A DNA stretch of 32,434 nucleotides from Chara braunii (taxonomy: Eukaryota; Streptophyta; Charophyceae; Charales; Characeae): positions 119,129 through 151,562 of the forward strand of contig BFEA01000097.1 in the NCBI GenBank assembly GCA_003427395.1. The letters run 5' to 3'. The position numbers and the translations under genes were made by a program. The notes under the pieces were generated by a model. The model worked only from the letters and a program-made list of their open reading frames with translations. It was not told the origin of the DNA and made no database searches. Positions 18,935 to 27,945 of this stretch are shown here, piece by piece (position 1 is the stretch's first letter; every line of letters begins with the position of its first letter).

Positions 18935-19060
18935 TAAGGCCTCGCTGCACTACTCTCCAAATGTGAAAAATGAGACTGAATCCACCGCTAGAACATGGAA
19001 AGATACATTGCCAACTTTTTTGTCTTTTGTCCATGTGCACAGTAGTGCAGCGACGCCCAT
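18935..19060 (-). repeat. MITE-like element, copy 2
   Basis: About 126 bases in reverse orientation to copies 1 and 3. Terminal repeats are AAGGCCTCGCTGCACTACTC and (reverse complement of the right end) ATGGGCGTCGCTGCACTACT. The core reads CCATGTTCTAGCGGTGGATTCA in reverse complement. Flanks AGACATA and AGACTTG are similar but not identical, so a target duplication is possible only. Confidence 0.5.
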
Positions 19061-19854
19061 AGACTTGACCATGACTTGCAGAAAAGCGACAAGGGTCAAA
19101 CAAGAGCATAATTTGGACAGGGTGTCCTCTCCGGCATCCATTTGTTAGCATTAAAATCATATAATGCATAGCCGCAGTTCTGAAGTGAACACAGTGAGCT
19201 CAAAATAAGTCCAGTACTCATAGAGCGAAGCAAGGGAGAAAGTATACCAAATCACTCCAAGCGTCCTGATAGAGAGAATCGTGAATATCACCGGACACCT
19301 CGACCAGAACCCAACAGAAGGCTTCCCAATCAACGGCAATTTGTGAGGCACTCCTTGCGAAACCAGTGCCTCAAAGCAAAGACGACACGAAGGAAAACGT
19401 GTAACGCAGAAGCTCCAATGTACTTTTAACATTTCACTAATGGAGTGCCACATGCGCCTACATCTACAACGCATCCCACTTTACTCGAGCCTTTTCTGTT
19501 CTCGAACGGCCATAAGCCTGATATTATTTGTCCCTCCCACCTAACTTGACCCTCCTGAACAATTCCGAGTTCTAATCTGCATTGCTTGCGTGTGCAAGAC
19601 AAGTGGAGTATGTTGCCTCTCATGATGAGTCTCATCTCAGGACACCAAGACTGAGGACTGCCTTCCAGGCACGAGAGTTATCTTTGGAGTCTCTCCTACT
19701 CAGCAACCATAGCCAATAACTTACTACTACTCTACCATTTGTCCCTGGCACTGCACCATCGCCACTAGCTTCCTTGCAACTCTACCAGATATACCACCGT
19801 CCCATGCAACAGCTGCCGGTAAGTTTGTCGTTGTAGCCCTGATCGATCTTCTGT
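19061..19854. other. Intergenic, nothing recognised
   Basis: No domain in any frame. 19788-19816 (TATACCACCGTCCCATGCAA...) recurs at 20221-20249, and a donor-like GGTAAGT lies at 19812. Confidence 0.4.
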
Positions 19855-19925
19855 CAATCGGAATGGAACCGGTGACCTCAGCTATAACAGCCGGATGCCT
19901 TTACCACTGCAACTGTGACACGGTG
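19855..19925 (-). repeat. tRNA-like SINE head
   Basis: In reverse complement GTTGCAGTGGTAAAGGC resembles an A box, and CACCGGTTCCATTCC a B box, with spacing close to a tRNA. The body does not fold as a proper tRNA by eye, so a SINE or tRNA pseudogene is more likely than a working tRNA gene. Confidence 0.35.
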
Positions 19926-20083
19926 TCCAAAACTGATGACATACCAGTCGTGACATTCAGCCACCCCAGCACAGTTGCAGCAAGGACGTACTCGTCCGCA
20001 CGCGACATCCATGAGATCCTCCGCAGGCAGCAGCATCCACACAGAATCCAAGATCCTCCGCAGTTAATCCTCCGCACACTACG

Positions 20084-20432
20084 TCTCTCTTGCTCTCTTG
20101 CCACTAGATGCGAATCCAGGAAAACAAACAGCAAAGACGAGGCTTCCCAACTGGCCCGTTCCCAGCGGTAACCCTCTCCGCTACTGCCGCTTGTGCACAT
20201 TTATAATGTCTGTGCAGTGCCTATACCACCGTCCCACGCAACAACTGACCACCGTAGAGCTCTGTAAAGCTCCCCATTCTCAACAAACTATGTCTCTCTT
20301 GCCTCTAGATGCTGCTCCAGGAAAAGGAACAGCAATAACGAGGTTTCCCAACTAGCCAGTTCTAACTTCTCAGCAGTAACCCTAGCCACTAGTGCCGCTT
20401 GTGCACATTCATAATGTCTGGGCAGTGCGCAC
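20084..20432 (+). repeat. Imperfect tandem duplication (~207-bp step)
   Basis: GTCTCTCTTGC...AGATGC...CCAGGAAAA...CTTGTGCACATTTATAATGTCTG (20084-20220) recurs at 20291-20432 with about 140 bases of clear match. The two similar minus-strand open frames across it simply mirror the duplication. Confidence 0.6.
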
Positions 20433-21499
20433 TGTTCAGAATGGGTGAGCAACCAGCCTCCCCAGGAGGCATCCTCCCCGAAGAAAGACCCTTCCTTGGG
20501 CAGGCTCTCCGCATGCCTAGGGAATATGGCATGATGCAACACTGCAGTCATGACACAATCGAATGTTGTAATTAAGGATGAATGCCAGATTGCACTTTAG
20601 TTTGTTTATCAACCCCTGTAGTTTATCATGCAGCACGAAAATTGAATAATTGCTGCCACACAATCTGCCTAGAACCCCATCGCACGCGTTGCTCTGAGCA
20701 TGAGCTCAATTCTGTGAGTCGGCAAGTAACCGAACGCAATATTTCATCATCTTAAACTGCCAGCACATCACCAGGCAAACTTGAGAATCGAAATCGAGTA
20801 AATAGGCAGATTTTAGGCGAGCAGCGCTACCGGACCGAAATGGCCGGCGGCGTCAGCTAGAAATTAAAAGGAAGTGCACCACTGACAGATCAGCAAAGCT
20901 TGGCACGCAGTGCCATCTGCCATGGAAAAAAGAGGCACACAGGTACTCTTGGTTTAAAACTACCAGTACATCTGGAGAGTGTGAATGAGCCTCTCCGAAA
21001 AGTTAGGGGACTCAGGACAGGGCCCACCTGGTGGCGAGCGGAATTATCTTTTGTTGGTTCAGGGCTGAGCCTAGTGCCACCCCACAGCATGGGACAATTC
21101 TGTTTCCTATTGGCCCTGTGGACACACTGGCCCGAGCCTCCAAAATTGTAAGAGAGGCTCAATCGGATTCTCAACTTGGCTGGGGCCAGACACACCATTT
21201 CCCTGGTCAGCTCCTCCGGAAAAGGATGACATCGTGGACAGAGGCTCGGAGGTACTCGTGGTTTCCGCAAATGACATGGGCCTGGCACACGCAGACTGCA
21301 GAGAAGGATGACGAAGTAGGATTTTTTTGCATCCAATCCGCAGCTGGAAAATAATGTCAGGCACTGGAAACCAGGGAGTCAGGGACTGTAAGAGAATACG
21401 TCATGGGCCATTTCTTCGGCACTGACCGACCATTTTTTCGCCGCATGTTTAAACCGCCACTGCGTCTCCAGATGCAAGGAATATGAGCAAGAATGATAT
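20433..21499. other. Intergenic, nothing recognised
   Basis: About 1.1 kb without a recognisable gene. The 148-codon minus-strand frame at 20890-21336 has no domain and is overlapped by plus-strand frames of similar length. Confidence 0.45.
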
Positions 21500-22622
21500 A
21501 CAGAAAACCAAGTTGCAAAATCACGCAGAAGTCCAGATAGTCATGTACAAGCAGAGAGCTCGAACGCACCTGGATGGCCGCCGTGTGAATGATCGTGTTC
21601 TCCATAGGACCCTTTGTGATGTCTGGCATCAATCACTACTATGGTCCCTCCGTCGCCCCCAGTGTTTGCAATTAACTTCTGAGCCAATGTTCAAGCCCTC
21701 AGGCCACACAAACGCAGTATTCAATGTCGCTCCTCTGTGTCTGGCGCCCAGCGCCCAGCCTATTCTACTTGCCTAGCGCCTATCTACGCTCATGCAACAA
21801 GCTCACTTCGACTTTGAAGACCAATGTACATGTCGTCAACACCAATACCAACCTCCCACATACACCCGGTACGTATCCTCGTCTCCCCTCACCACTCCCT
21901 GACCACCCACTTAAGCACCTCCTCCCGAAGACCCCCGTCGCCCTCCTCTGCCTCGCGCCCTGCAGCCCGGCTATGGACGCTAGCGCCCCGCTGCCTCGCA
22001 GTGCCCGCACGCACCCCAGCCAGCCAGCGCAGATGCAGACACTGGCGCAGCGTCGCATTAGTGTTTCCGCATTGCCTGCCTAGGTCAGGATGCCCAGCTC
22101 TGGCTAGCCTCCTGCCTATATGGGAGAGGCTGCGGCTACTGAGCTGTGTAGGTCTGGCCCTGGAAGTTTCCAGTAGCTTCGGGTTGGGCCCCAATGTCTG
22201 CGCCCAGGCCGACTTTGACAGTTATGGGCCTGGGCCCTTTTTAGTTGGGCACACCCAGTTCCAGGCTCCAAATGTTTGCTGCATTTGCACTGGCCCACGG
22301 GGCAGATACGACAACAATGCTGCTTTCTTGTTGGCTCGTGGCCACTTCGTGATGTATCGGCCTCTCAATGCATGTGCCCTTGGCTTAACCACCCAGGCCC
22401 TGGGCTCAACTGCCTGGCGCAGTTCCTTCCTCTGGAAGAGCCCAGCGTAAGGCCTCAGGTTGCACTTCAACCAACTGTCTGCGACCCGCATTGGAAAATG
22501 CTGAGATAAGGGCCTCTCGTGAATATTCAGGCCCACCTTCACTTAGAGCGGGCACGAGGCCCGCTGGGGTCCACAGTCCGAACATATGCATGTTGTCTAA
22601 GGGCCCCTGAGGACACATTCCT
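21500..22622 (+). repeat. Two-copy ~1.1-kb dispersed repeat, copy 2
   Basis: Same orientation as 9961-10981. Start ACAGAAAACCAAGTTGCAAA, middle GTCGTCAACACCAAT then CCCGGTACGTAT, end GAGCGGGCACGAGG...CATTCCTC. The sharp shared left edge suggests a discrete element. No terminal inverted repeats, TATA box or conserved frame found. Confidence 0.65.
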
Positions 22623-22693
22623 CAAAGTTGAGATAAAAATAAGACATTTCCCCGGATGAACAATGCTACCTGACAAAAACGGCTGGCAACCAC

Positions 22694-22872
22694 GGGCGTA
22701 GCTCAGTTGGTACACCCACGAACCGTTGAAATGGCAGGCGCAAGTTCGAATCCAGATACAATCCGATGACCCATATAAAACCATTCTGAATTACCTGGGG
22801 GCCGTCAGATCAATGTTGATATCTCAAGGCCATCGCCCTTTAGCAACAAAAAAGAAAAAAAGAAAAAAAAAC
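22694..22872 (+). repeat. tRNA-derived SINE, copy 1
   Basis: Head GGGCGTAGCTCAGTTGGTAC contains an A box (22699-22710); AGTTCGAATCC (22743-22753) is a B box 45 bases on, as in tRNA genes. The body ends GATATCTCAAGGCCATCGCCC and an A-rich tail (22850-22872). Body and head are shared with 23221-23430. Such elements are transcribed by RNA polymerase III and moved by LINE enzymes. Not a functional tRNA: the anticodon arm and 3' acceptor do not pair convincingly by eye. Confidence 0.7.
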
Positions 22873-23220
22873 ACCATGGTGGTTCCTTCTTCTTTGTTGC
22901 GTAGGGGGAATCCGCCTCGGCAGCAAACAATGTTTTGTGAACCGTTAAAAAATCCACACACTCACTCACATGCACAAAGCAAACCAACATAATTACACTC
23001 CTACACAACTGAAGCACAGCCTCAGAGAACAACAGCACTGCAGCTTCTGAGGAGTGCATACCACTGCAACACATCGAAGGTTTTGGAAATGCCTCTGTGG
23101 TCTGCCATTTGCCGCCGCTTTATGAAAAAGTTAGAAAAACTACAATAAACAATGACCACACAATCAGCTTATTTCATCAGCTACTACAGCTAGACATTAG
23201 TTGGAAATGGCATAGGGTAC
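22873..23220. other. Intergenic between two SINEs
   Basis: Nothing recognised. Confidence 0.5.
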
Positions 23221-23430
23221 AGAGGAGCATCGCTCAGTTGGTACACCCCTAAACTGTTGAAATACAGACCTGAGTTCAAATCCTGCTCGACCTTGATGGA
23301 TGGAATTAAATCATACACGCGGCACATCCACTTGCGCTGCACCGTGAACAGTGCACAATTCGCGCGCCTAGAGCCAGTCCGATCGATGAAGATATCCCAA
23401 GGTCGCCATCACCTTCTTTTTTTGTTTTCT
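23221..23430 (+). repeat. tRNA-derived SINE, copy 2
   Basis: CGCTCAGTTGGTACACCCC (A box, about 23231) and GAGTTCAAATCC (B box, 23272-23283) with the same spacing as copy 1; 3' body GATCGATGAAGATATCCCAA then a T-rich end. Diverged from copy 1 but clearly the same family. Confidence 0.65.
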
Positions 23431-23474
23431 TTTTTCCTGTCATCGCGGTTTCTTTTTCCTGTCATCGCGGTTTC
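23431..23474. repeat. 22-bp tandem duplication
   Basis: TTTTTCCTGTCATCGCGGTT plus TC occurs twice in a row (23431-23452, 23453-23474), in the T-rich tail of the SINE. Confidence 0.85.
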
Positions 23475-24594
23475 TTTTTTTTTTTCTTCTTCTTTTTTTT
23501 TTTTAAAAACAGGTCCTTATGGCCCTGGCTCCATTTCCATTCTGGGGAGCATCAGTCCGGTTCCTATTCCACCGGCAAGTCAGAAAAAATAATTACATCA
23601 TATAACACCCTCACGCTTCCTTCCGTCTGGCCGAAGGAACCCTGATCAGCAATGATTACTCCAACATCGTGGAGGATTGACTGTCAGCTTGCGCTGCTTC
23701 CATCTCTCCTCTCAGAACTACTAAAAGAGCCTGTCAGATAACACATAAATAGCAAGAGAGGTCTAAGCAGCTGCAACTTCTTCCAAACTCTATGTGCACC
23801 CTAAATCCCGCATATGAGCCTTGTGATATCTCCAACATTCTCACCCCTGCTCGTCTTGTTTCTGTCCACACCCTCCAGCCTAAGCCCTAAACCCTAAATA
23901 CTAAACCTTAAACAACATTACTCTTTTACCATCTGTTCCACGCGAACCATCGGCTGCCGTCCGCCGTACGTGTGTCTTGGAAGCTCTTCCAGGCCCAGAA
24001 CGGAGCTGGTTCCTCATGTACCTGGGTCTTCAGCTGGAAAACCGACTAGACATAATTGATTTTTTTTATTTATTTTTTTAGAGAGCACCATCCCTTCTAG
24101 GCTCAACGGAACTTATGTTGCCCTGAAGTCCTGTTGCTCCTCCTGGTCTGGAGTTGTCCTCTGGAGGATCGACGAATTGTGCCAGTCTTTCCATCTTATT
24201 TGTAGATCCTGGATCTCAGCTATCTTGCATATGTCAAAAACAAAAAAGTCAAGTTATGATCTGACAATTGATCCTTCCAAAGGGAAGCAAATTCAAGCAA
24301 TCAATCCTCTCAAGATCCGTTTTAGTCCTGGTAGTCACAGTAACTTTTGAAAAACAGGGGTGGAGCAGTGGTAAATCCTTCCAATTGAGAAGCTAAGCTG
24401 CTGTCTTAGGATCTCTCAACCATAACGGGTAGATGTGTTGAGCGAGTGCACCTGAGGTAAGGGGCACTGGACCCGGTTTCCATGATTATTAATACAAAGC
24501 CCCCTTATTCATATCTTCACAGAGTTTGCGGTTCGAGTTCACATAAGTTGGCTGGGGACAAACATTGATCAATCAATCCTCGGTTAAAATCATA
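23475..24594. other. Intergenic with T runs and an interstitial telomere motif
   Basis: No gene recognised. T-rich tracts near 23475-23510 and 24058-24079. 24357-24575 has A-box-like TGGAGCAGTGG and B-box-like GGTTCGAGTTC, but too far apart for a simple tRNA head. Confidence 0.4.
23885..23910. repeat. Interstitial CCCTAAA repeats
   Basis: Two perfect CCCTAAA units followed by two degenerate ones; the telomere repeat of most land plants and many green algae. Too short to be a chromosome end. Confidence 0.6.
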
Positions 24595-24880
24595 GTTGCA
24601 GCGCACCTCGGTGCGCTGATTTGCGCACGATTTGTGCACCGCGCCCAGCGCACCCCACAGCGCACCCAAGCGCGCCACACTGTAAAAATTAGGTCCAAAA
24701 AAAAAAAAAAAAAAAAGGTAGGGGTTTTGTCATTCCTTAGGGTCCCTAACTCGGCAAAAATGTCAAACGCACCGCGCGAGCTCGCAAACCGGCCGCGCCC
24801 CCGGCCCAAACTTTTTTTTGGTCAAGGGCTGCCGAAAAATTAATTTCTGCAGGCCCTACTCCCAGAAATTTCAAAAAGGC
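24595..24880 (-). repeat. GC-rich hairpin repeat, copy Q
   Basis: Reverse complement runs: GGGCCTGCAGAAATTAATTT then TTCGGCAGCCC (imperfect hairpin), A run, GGGGGCGCGGCCGG, CTAATTTTTACAGTGTGG and GTGCGC-rich modules ending GCACCGAGGTGCGCTGCAAC. Same order as 9672-9958. An 18-base A run is internal. Confidence 0.6.
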
Positions 24881-25175
24881 AAAGCATAAAATAGGGCGCA
24901 TTCCAACTTTTCTCTTAGGCAGTATGGAAACTGGCCTTCCCCCTCCCTTCTGCAAATCCCACACAGTGGTGGGGTAAGTTCGCGAGAAGGGAGTAGTCGT
25001 CAAGTAACAACCTGCCCCACAAACATTGCAGAAGTCACAGGTTACATTTTCATGTGTGGCCGACCACCAATATATTCTGAAGGTTGGCGGCCAGGTCTGC
25101 ATGTCGGCAGTTATGGGTTAGGATGAAGATGCACGCTCTCTCGGTTTTTTGTTTTTGTTTTCTTATGAATCCGTA
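24881..25175. other. Intergenic, nothing recognised
   Basis: No gene or repeat recognised. Confidence 0.45.
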
Positions 25176-25308
25176 CAGTGGGCCCTGCTCCACTACTCAC
25201 CACATGCACAAAAGAAATAGCATATGGCGGTGTATGGTCCCATGTTTTAGCAGAAGATTCATTCTACTAATATTGTATACATTTGGTGAGTGGTGGAGGG
25301 AGGCCCTG
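25176..25308 (+). repeat. MITE-like element, copy 3
   Basis: 133 bases; the clearest terminal inverted repeats of the family: left GGGCCCTGCTCCACTACTCA (then CCACATG), right in reverse complement GGGCCTCCCTCCACCACTCA (then CCAAATG). Core CCCATGTTTTAGCAGAAGATTCA-like. No target duplication seen. Confidence 0.6.
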
Positions 25309-25329
25309 AAAATCACGTGGAGACACAAA

Positions 25330-25400
25330 CAGGCTCTAGCTGAATTGGTGACCCATAACTGCCAAGCCACAGCCTTGAACTCGAATCCAAAGCATATATT
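25330..25400 (+). repeat. tRNA-derived SINE-like fragment
   Basis: TAGCTGAATTGGTGACCCATA (A-box-like) and CTTGAACTCGAATCC (B-box-like); matches 12395-12475 in the opposite orientation. Confidence 0.4.
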
Positions 25401-25534
25401 ACCTCTTTCACAGATAAAGAGAACATCCTCCTAATTGAAGCAGTGGTCCTCGATGACTCCACATGTAACGTAGGAATCATTCGAGGAACCTGCAGGGGCA
25501 CTTGAATTGACCTGAAGGTGACCCTTTGTTATCT

Positions 25535-25565
<31 letters not shown>

Positions 25566-25589
25566 GGGGCCTGTTTTTTTTTTTTTTAA

Positions 25590-25708
25590 TTCATATCGCG
25601 CACAGGGCGCACCTCCCTCAGTGCGCGCACCTCACACAGCGCTCATTCCAGCGCACAGCGTAGTGCGCACCACCCCGCACCGCACTGCGCACTGGTGCGC
25701 CGCAACTA
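25590..25708 (+). repeat. GTGCGC-rich end module of the GC-rich repeat, copy R
   Basis: Dense GCGCAC/GTGCGC words ending CTGGTGCGCCGCAACTAGG, like the right ends of copies P and Q. Preceded by (CT)n (25540-25565) and a T run. Confidence 0.45.
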
Positions 25709-25890
25709 GGTTAAAATCCTCCTGCATATGATAACAAAAGGAATCACGGTTCAATCACCCTCTCCAAAAGGTAATTTGAAACCGTCACTTGTCAGTCACA
25801 TTCCACCAGCAGCTGCCTTGTCCTGAACTGTACACACATATTACTGATAAAAAGATCACAAGTTCGCTACACCTAACCAATAAAGTAACA

Positions 25891-25896
<6 letters not shown>
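25709..25896. other. Intergenic, nothing recognised
   Basis: No gene or repeat recognised. Confidence 0.45.
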
Positions 25897-25975
<79 letters not shown>

Positions 25976-25989
25976 AACAAACTACAAAT

Positions 25990-26029
<40 letters not shown>

Positions 26030-26061
26030 ATGATACAGCATCTGTTCTGCGTATGTCGGAA

Positions 26062-26106
<45 letters not shown>
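25897..26106. repeat. (CT)n and interrupted (CA)n microsatellites
   Basis: (CT)13 to 25924, then three (CA) blocks separated by short unique pieces. All open frames here are low-complexity artefacts. Confidence 0.95.
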
Positions 26107-26830
26107 TATCATTAGATCAACAGGTGTAGCAGACACAGGAAGTAATGCCTAACTCACATGGCACGAGTAACATCAGTTCTCCAACTTGCTGGAAGCCTGC
26201 ACATGACTTGTATCATACAATAAATGGCTTATAACAGGCATTTATGCATGGGTCCTGGGGACCATCTCACGCAAGTGTGTACATGCCATGTAGTCTGACA
26301 ATAGACAAAGATAGAGAAGATGAGGACCGAGTTTCACAGTTTATATTATCAGAAATATGAATACAAAGTGTTTCAAAGTTCCCCNGAGTCCAGCGCTCAT
26401 CAGCGCAACACCAATATCTTGCCAACTCATCAATATGCCTTCCAGTGAATCAGTGCTAACCTTGCAGATAGTCTCCAAATCATCAACGTGGTCACTACTC
26501 ATCAGCGCCACCTCTGCANGTCACAACCAACTCAGGTAAGTACCTTCCATANNCAAACCTTGAATGAACACTCTCAGCCTCAATCNNTTCCTCCTATGAT
26601 GCATACACACACTTCAATACTCATGAGGATCTACTCTGGATACTACTCATAGCTACATACGAACCCTCTACTACTAATGCTAACTCGCTGGGCAGCTATG
26701 GCTGCATCACTTCCAGCGTACAGGCTTCTTCCTCCCTCCAGCGCATCTTCTCCTGACTCAGCGCACAAGTGCACCAGCACTTCCACGCATTGCAGCCAGT
26801 GGAGATCTGGCGAGGAATGAGGCAGGCAGC

Positions 26831-26840
26831 TCTTTTTATA
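26831..26840 (-). promoter_or_regulatory. LTR-type TATA box
   Basis: TATAAAAAGA on the minus strand in a context shared with the element A LTR promoters. Confidence 0.45.
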
Positions 26841-27051
26841 GTGCTGGCCACTCCTCGCTGGGTCTGCATTGGCTCAATTCAGCCTCTCCCTTTGTCCCAG
26901 ACCCTGCATTGCATGTGTCCCAGTACAGTCCCAATGAGATTCAACTGCTGCTGAGGCACTTCGGCCTGGATTTGGACTTGAAAGTCTGGATCTGGACTGA
27001 CCCCTTGACTTAGACCAGAACTGGGACTGTGCCTACTGACTTCACTTTCGG

Positions 27052-27190
27052 ACAGGCACAACTCTAAACGAACAGACACATGTACTACTTGAACAGGCAC
27101 TTTCCACTGCACGAACAGGTACACTGCCTACACGTACAGACACACCCTTACTCGAACAGACATGACATACACATCTCCTGGTGAACAGGT
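27052..27190 (-). promoter_or_regulatory. Array of ACAG[A/G] sites at ~21-bp spacing
   Basis: Seven ACAGA/ACAGG words, most inside GAACAGRCAC, start at 27052, 27072, 27093, 27115, 27136, 27156 and 27185: steps of 20, 21, 22, 21, 20 and 29. The intervening bases vary. It lies 210-350 bases upstream of the minus-strand TATA box, the place for enhancer sites in an LTR. Binding of a factor to one DNA face is an inference. Confidence 0.45.
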
Positions 27191-27389
27191 AAGTCTTTTG
27201 ACAATGCCCTTTGCCTTAGATTTAGATGTGCCTGTTGATAGAGAACTTGACTTTTGACCTGTTTTCACGTTTCTGAGCCCTGGCAAGATACCTTTTCACA
27301 ATGCTTTACTTTTACAAGGCCCGTGCTGCTCTATTTTTACAAGGCCTGAGGCCTATATCGGGTAAAGGCCCTTTTATTTACCTCTTTGA

Positions 27390-27880
27390 TGAATCTGATC
27401 ATCAGCTTGTTACCATGTACACGCCGATTCAGGTTGAGTCCCTGTGCAGCTACAGCCTCGAACACAGTCCTGCTTGCATCCAATTCAACCAGACAAGAAC
27501 GCGCATGTGATCAGCACTCTTCAAATACATGGGCAATAACATGTCAAGCTGACATAGAGCCAGCCTCGATGCAAGATTTCCTGATCTGAGAAAAATCCCC
27601 CAGTTCGCAGTTTGTGCTGGATGGAGAACTTCTGAACATGTTCACCAACGAAGTCAGGCAGTCTAGCATATTCCCTACACACTAAGTCCACCTGCAGATC
27701 CCAGCAAAAAGCACGGGGTTCAAAGGGTAACTCAATTTCCAGTGGGGTGGGAAGTCAAACTCCATGCTCTCTGCTCCGAAAAGACGAACCAGGACATTCA
27801 TTGACACACCTCCTTTAAAGACAGCCAGGTGATAATTTCTCACAACTACATATTTCCAATGTTCTTACCTACAGCAGAAT
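27390..27880 (-). pseudogene. Decayed coding-like region, unknown family
   Basis: Protein-like minus-strand frames succeed one another with shifts: NYHLAVFKGGVSMNVLVRLF (about 27840-27780), ELPFEPRAFCWDLQVDLV to a stop at 27531, then ARSCLVELDASRTVFEAVAA and HGNKLMIRFIKE before a donor-like GAG/GTAAAT near 27390. The SCLVELDAS piece loosely recalls the ARVxVExD stretch of DUF4283-type zinc-knuckle proteins of plant retroelements, but this is weak. Could equally be exons of a host gene or chance; the adjoining adapter also means the right flank is unreliable. Confidence 0.25.
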
Positions 27881-27907
27881 GCGGGAATCACAGCAAGGCA
27901 TTCATTC

Positions 27908-27945
27908 CTGTCTCTTATACACATCTAGATGTGTATAAGAGACAG
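27908..27945. other. Nextera mate-pair junction adapter (library artefact)
   Basis: CTGTCTCTTATACACATCT (27908-27926) is followed immediately by its exact reverse complement (27927-27945). This is the 19-bp Tn5 mosaic end used in Nextera libraries; two copies head to head are what circularisation leaves in mate-pair libraries. It is not genomic. Translation gives the well-known spurious peptide SYTHLDVYKRQ on the plus strand and LLYTS on the minus strand. Confidence 0.98.

Larger units (their letters stand above)
26365..27190 (-). repeat. LTR-like promoter region with motif array
   Basis: On the minus strand CAGCACTATAAAAAGAGCTG (TATA at 26831-26840) is followed by CATTCCTC and CAATGCGTGGAAGTGCTG, a close parallel to the post-TATA sequence of the element A LTR family (CATTCATTC, CCATGCGGAAGTGCTG). 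The region upstream (right) carries the ACAGR array of 27052-27190. Exact ends were not found, and N bases at 26385, 26519, 26552-26553 and 26586-26587 show local assembly trouble. Confidence 0.45.

Noticed and set aside
19901-20551. Two similar minus-strand proteins as paralogous genes
   Set aside because: Their similarity comes from the underlying tandem DNA duplication; no family or conserved start.
20890-21336. 148-codon minus-strand frame as a gene
   Set aside because: No domain, no splice or start context, and similarly long frames on the other strand.
22694-22765. Functional tRNA gene
   Set aside because: A and B boxes are present, but the arms do not pair properly and the unit continues into a shared body and A-rich tail, as in a SINE.
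27908-27945. Perfect 38-bp palindrome as a terminator or transposon inverted repeat
   Set aside because: Identical to the synthetic mosaic-end pair of the library kit.
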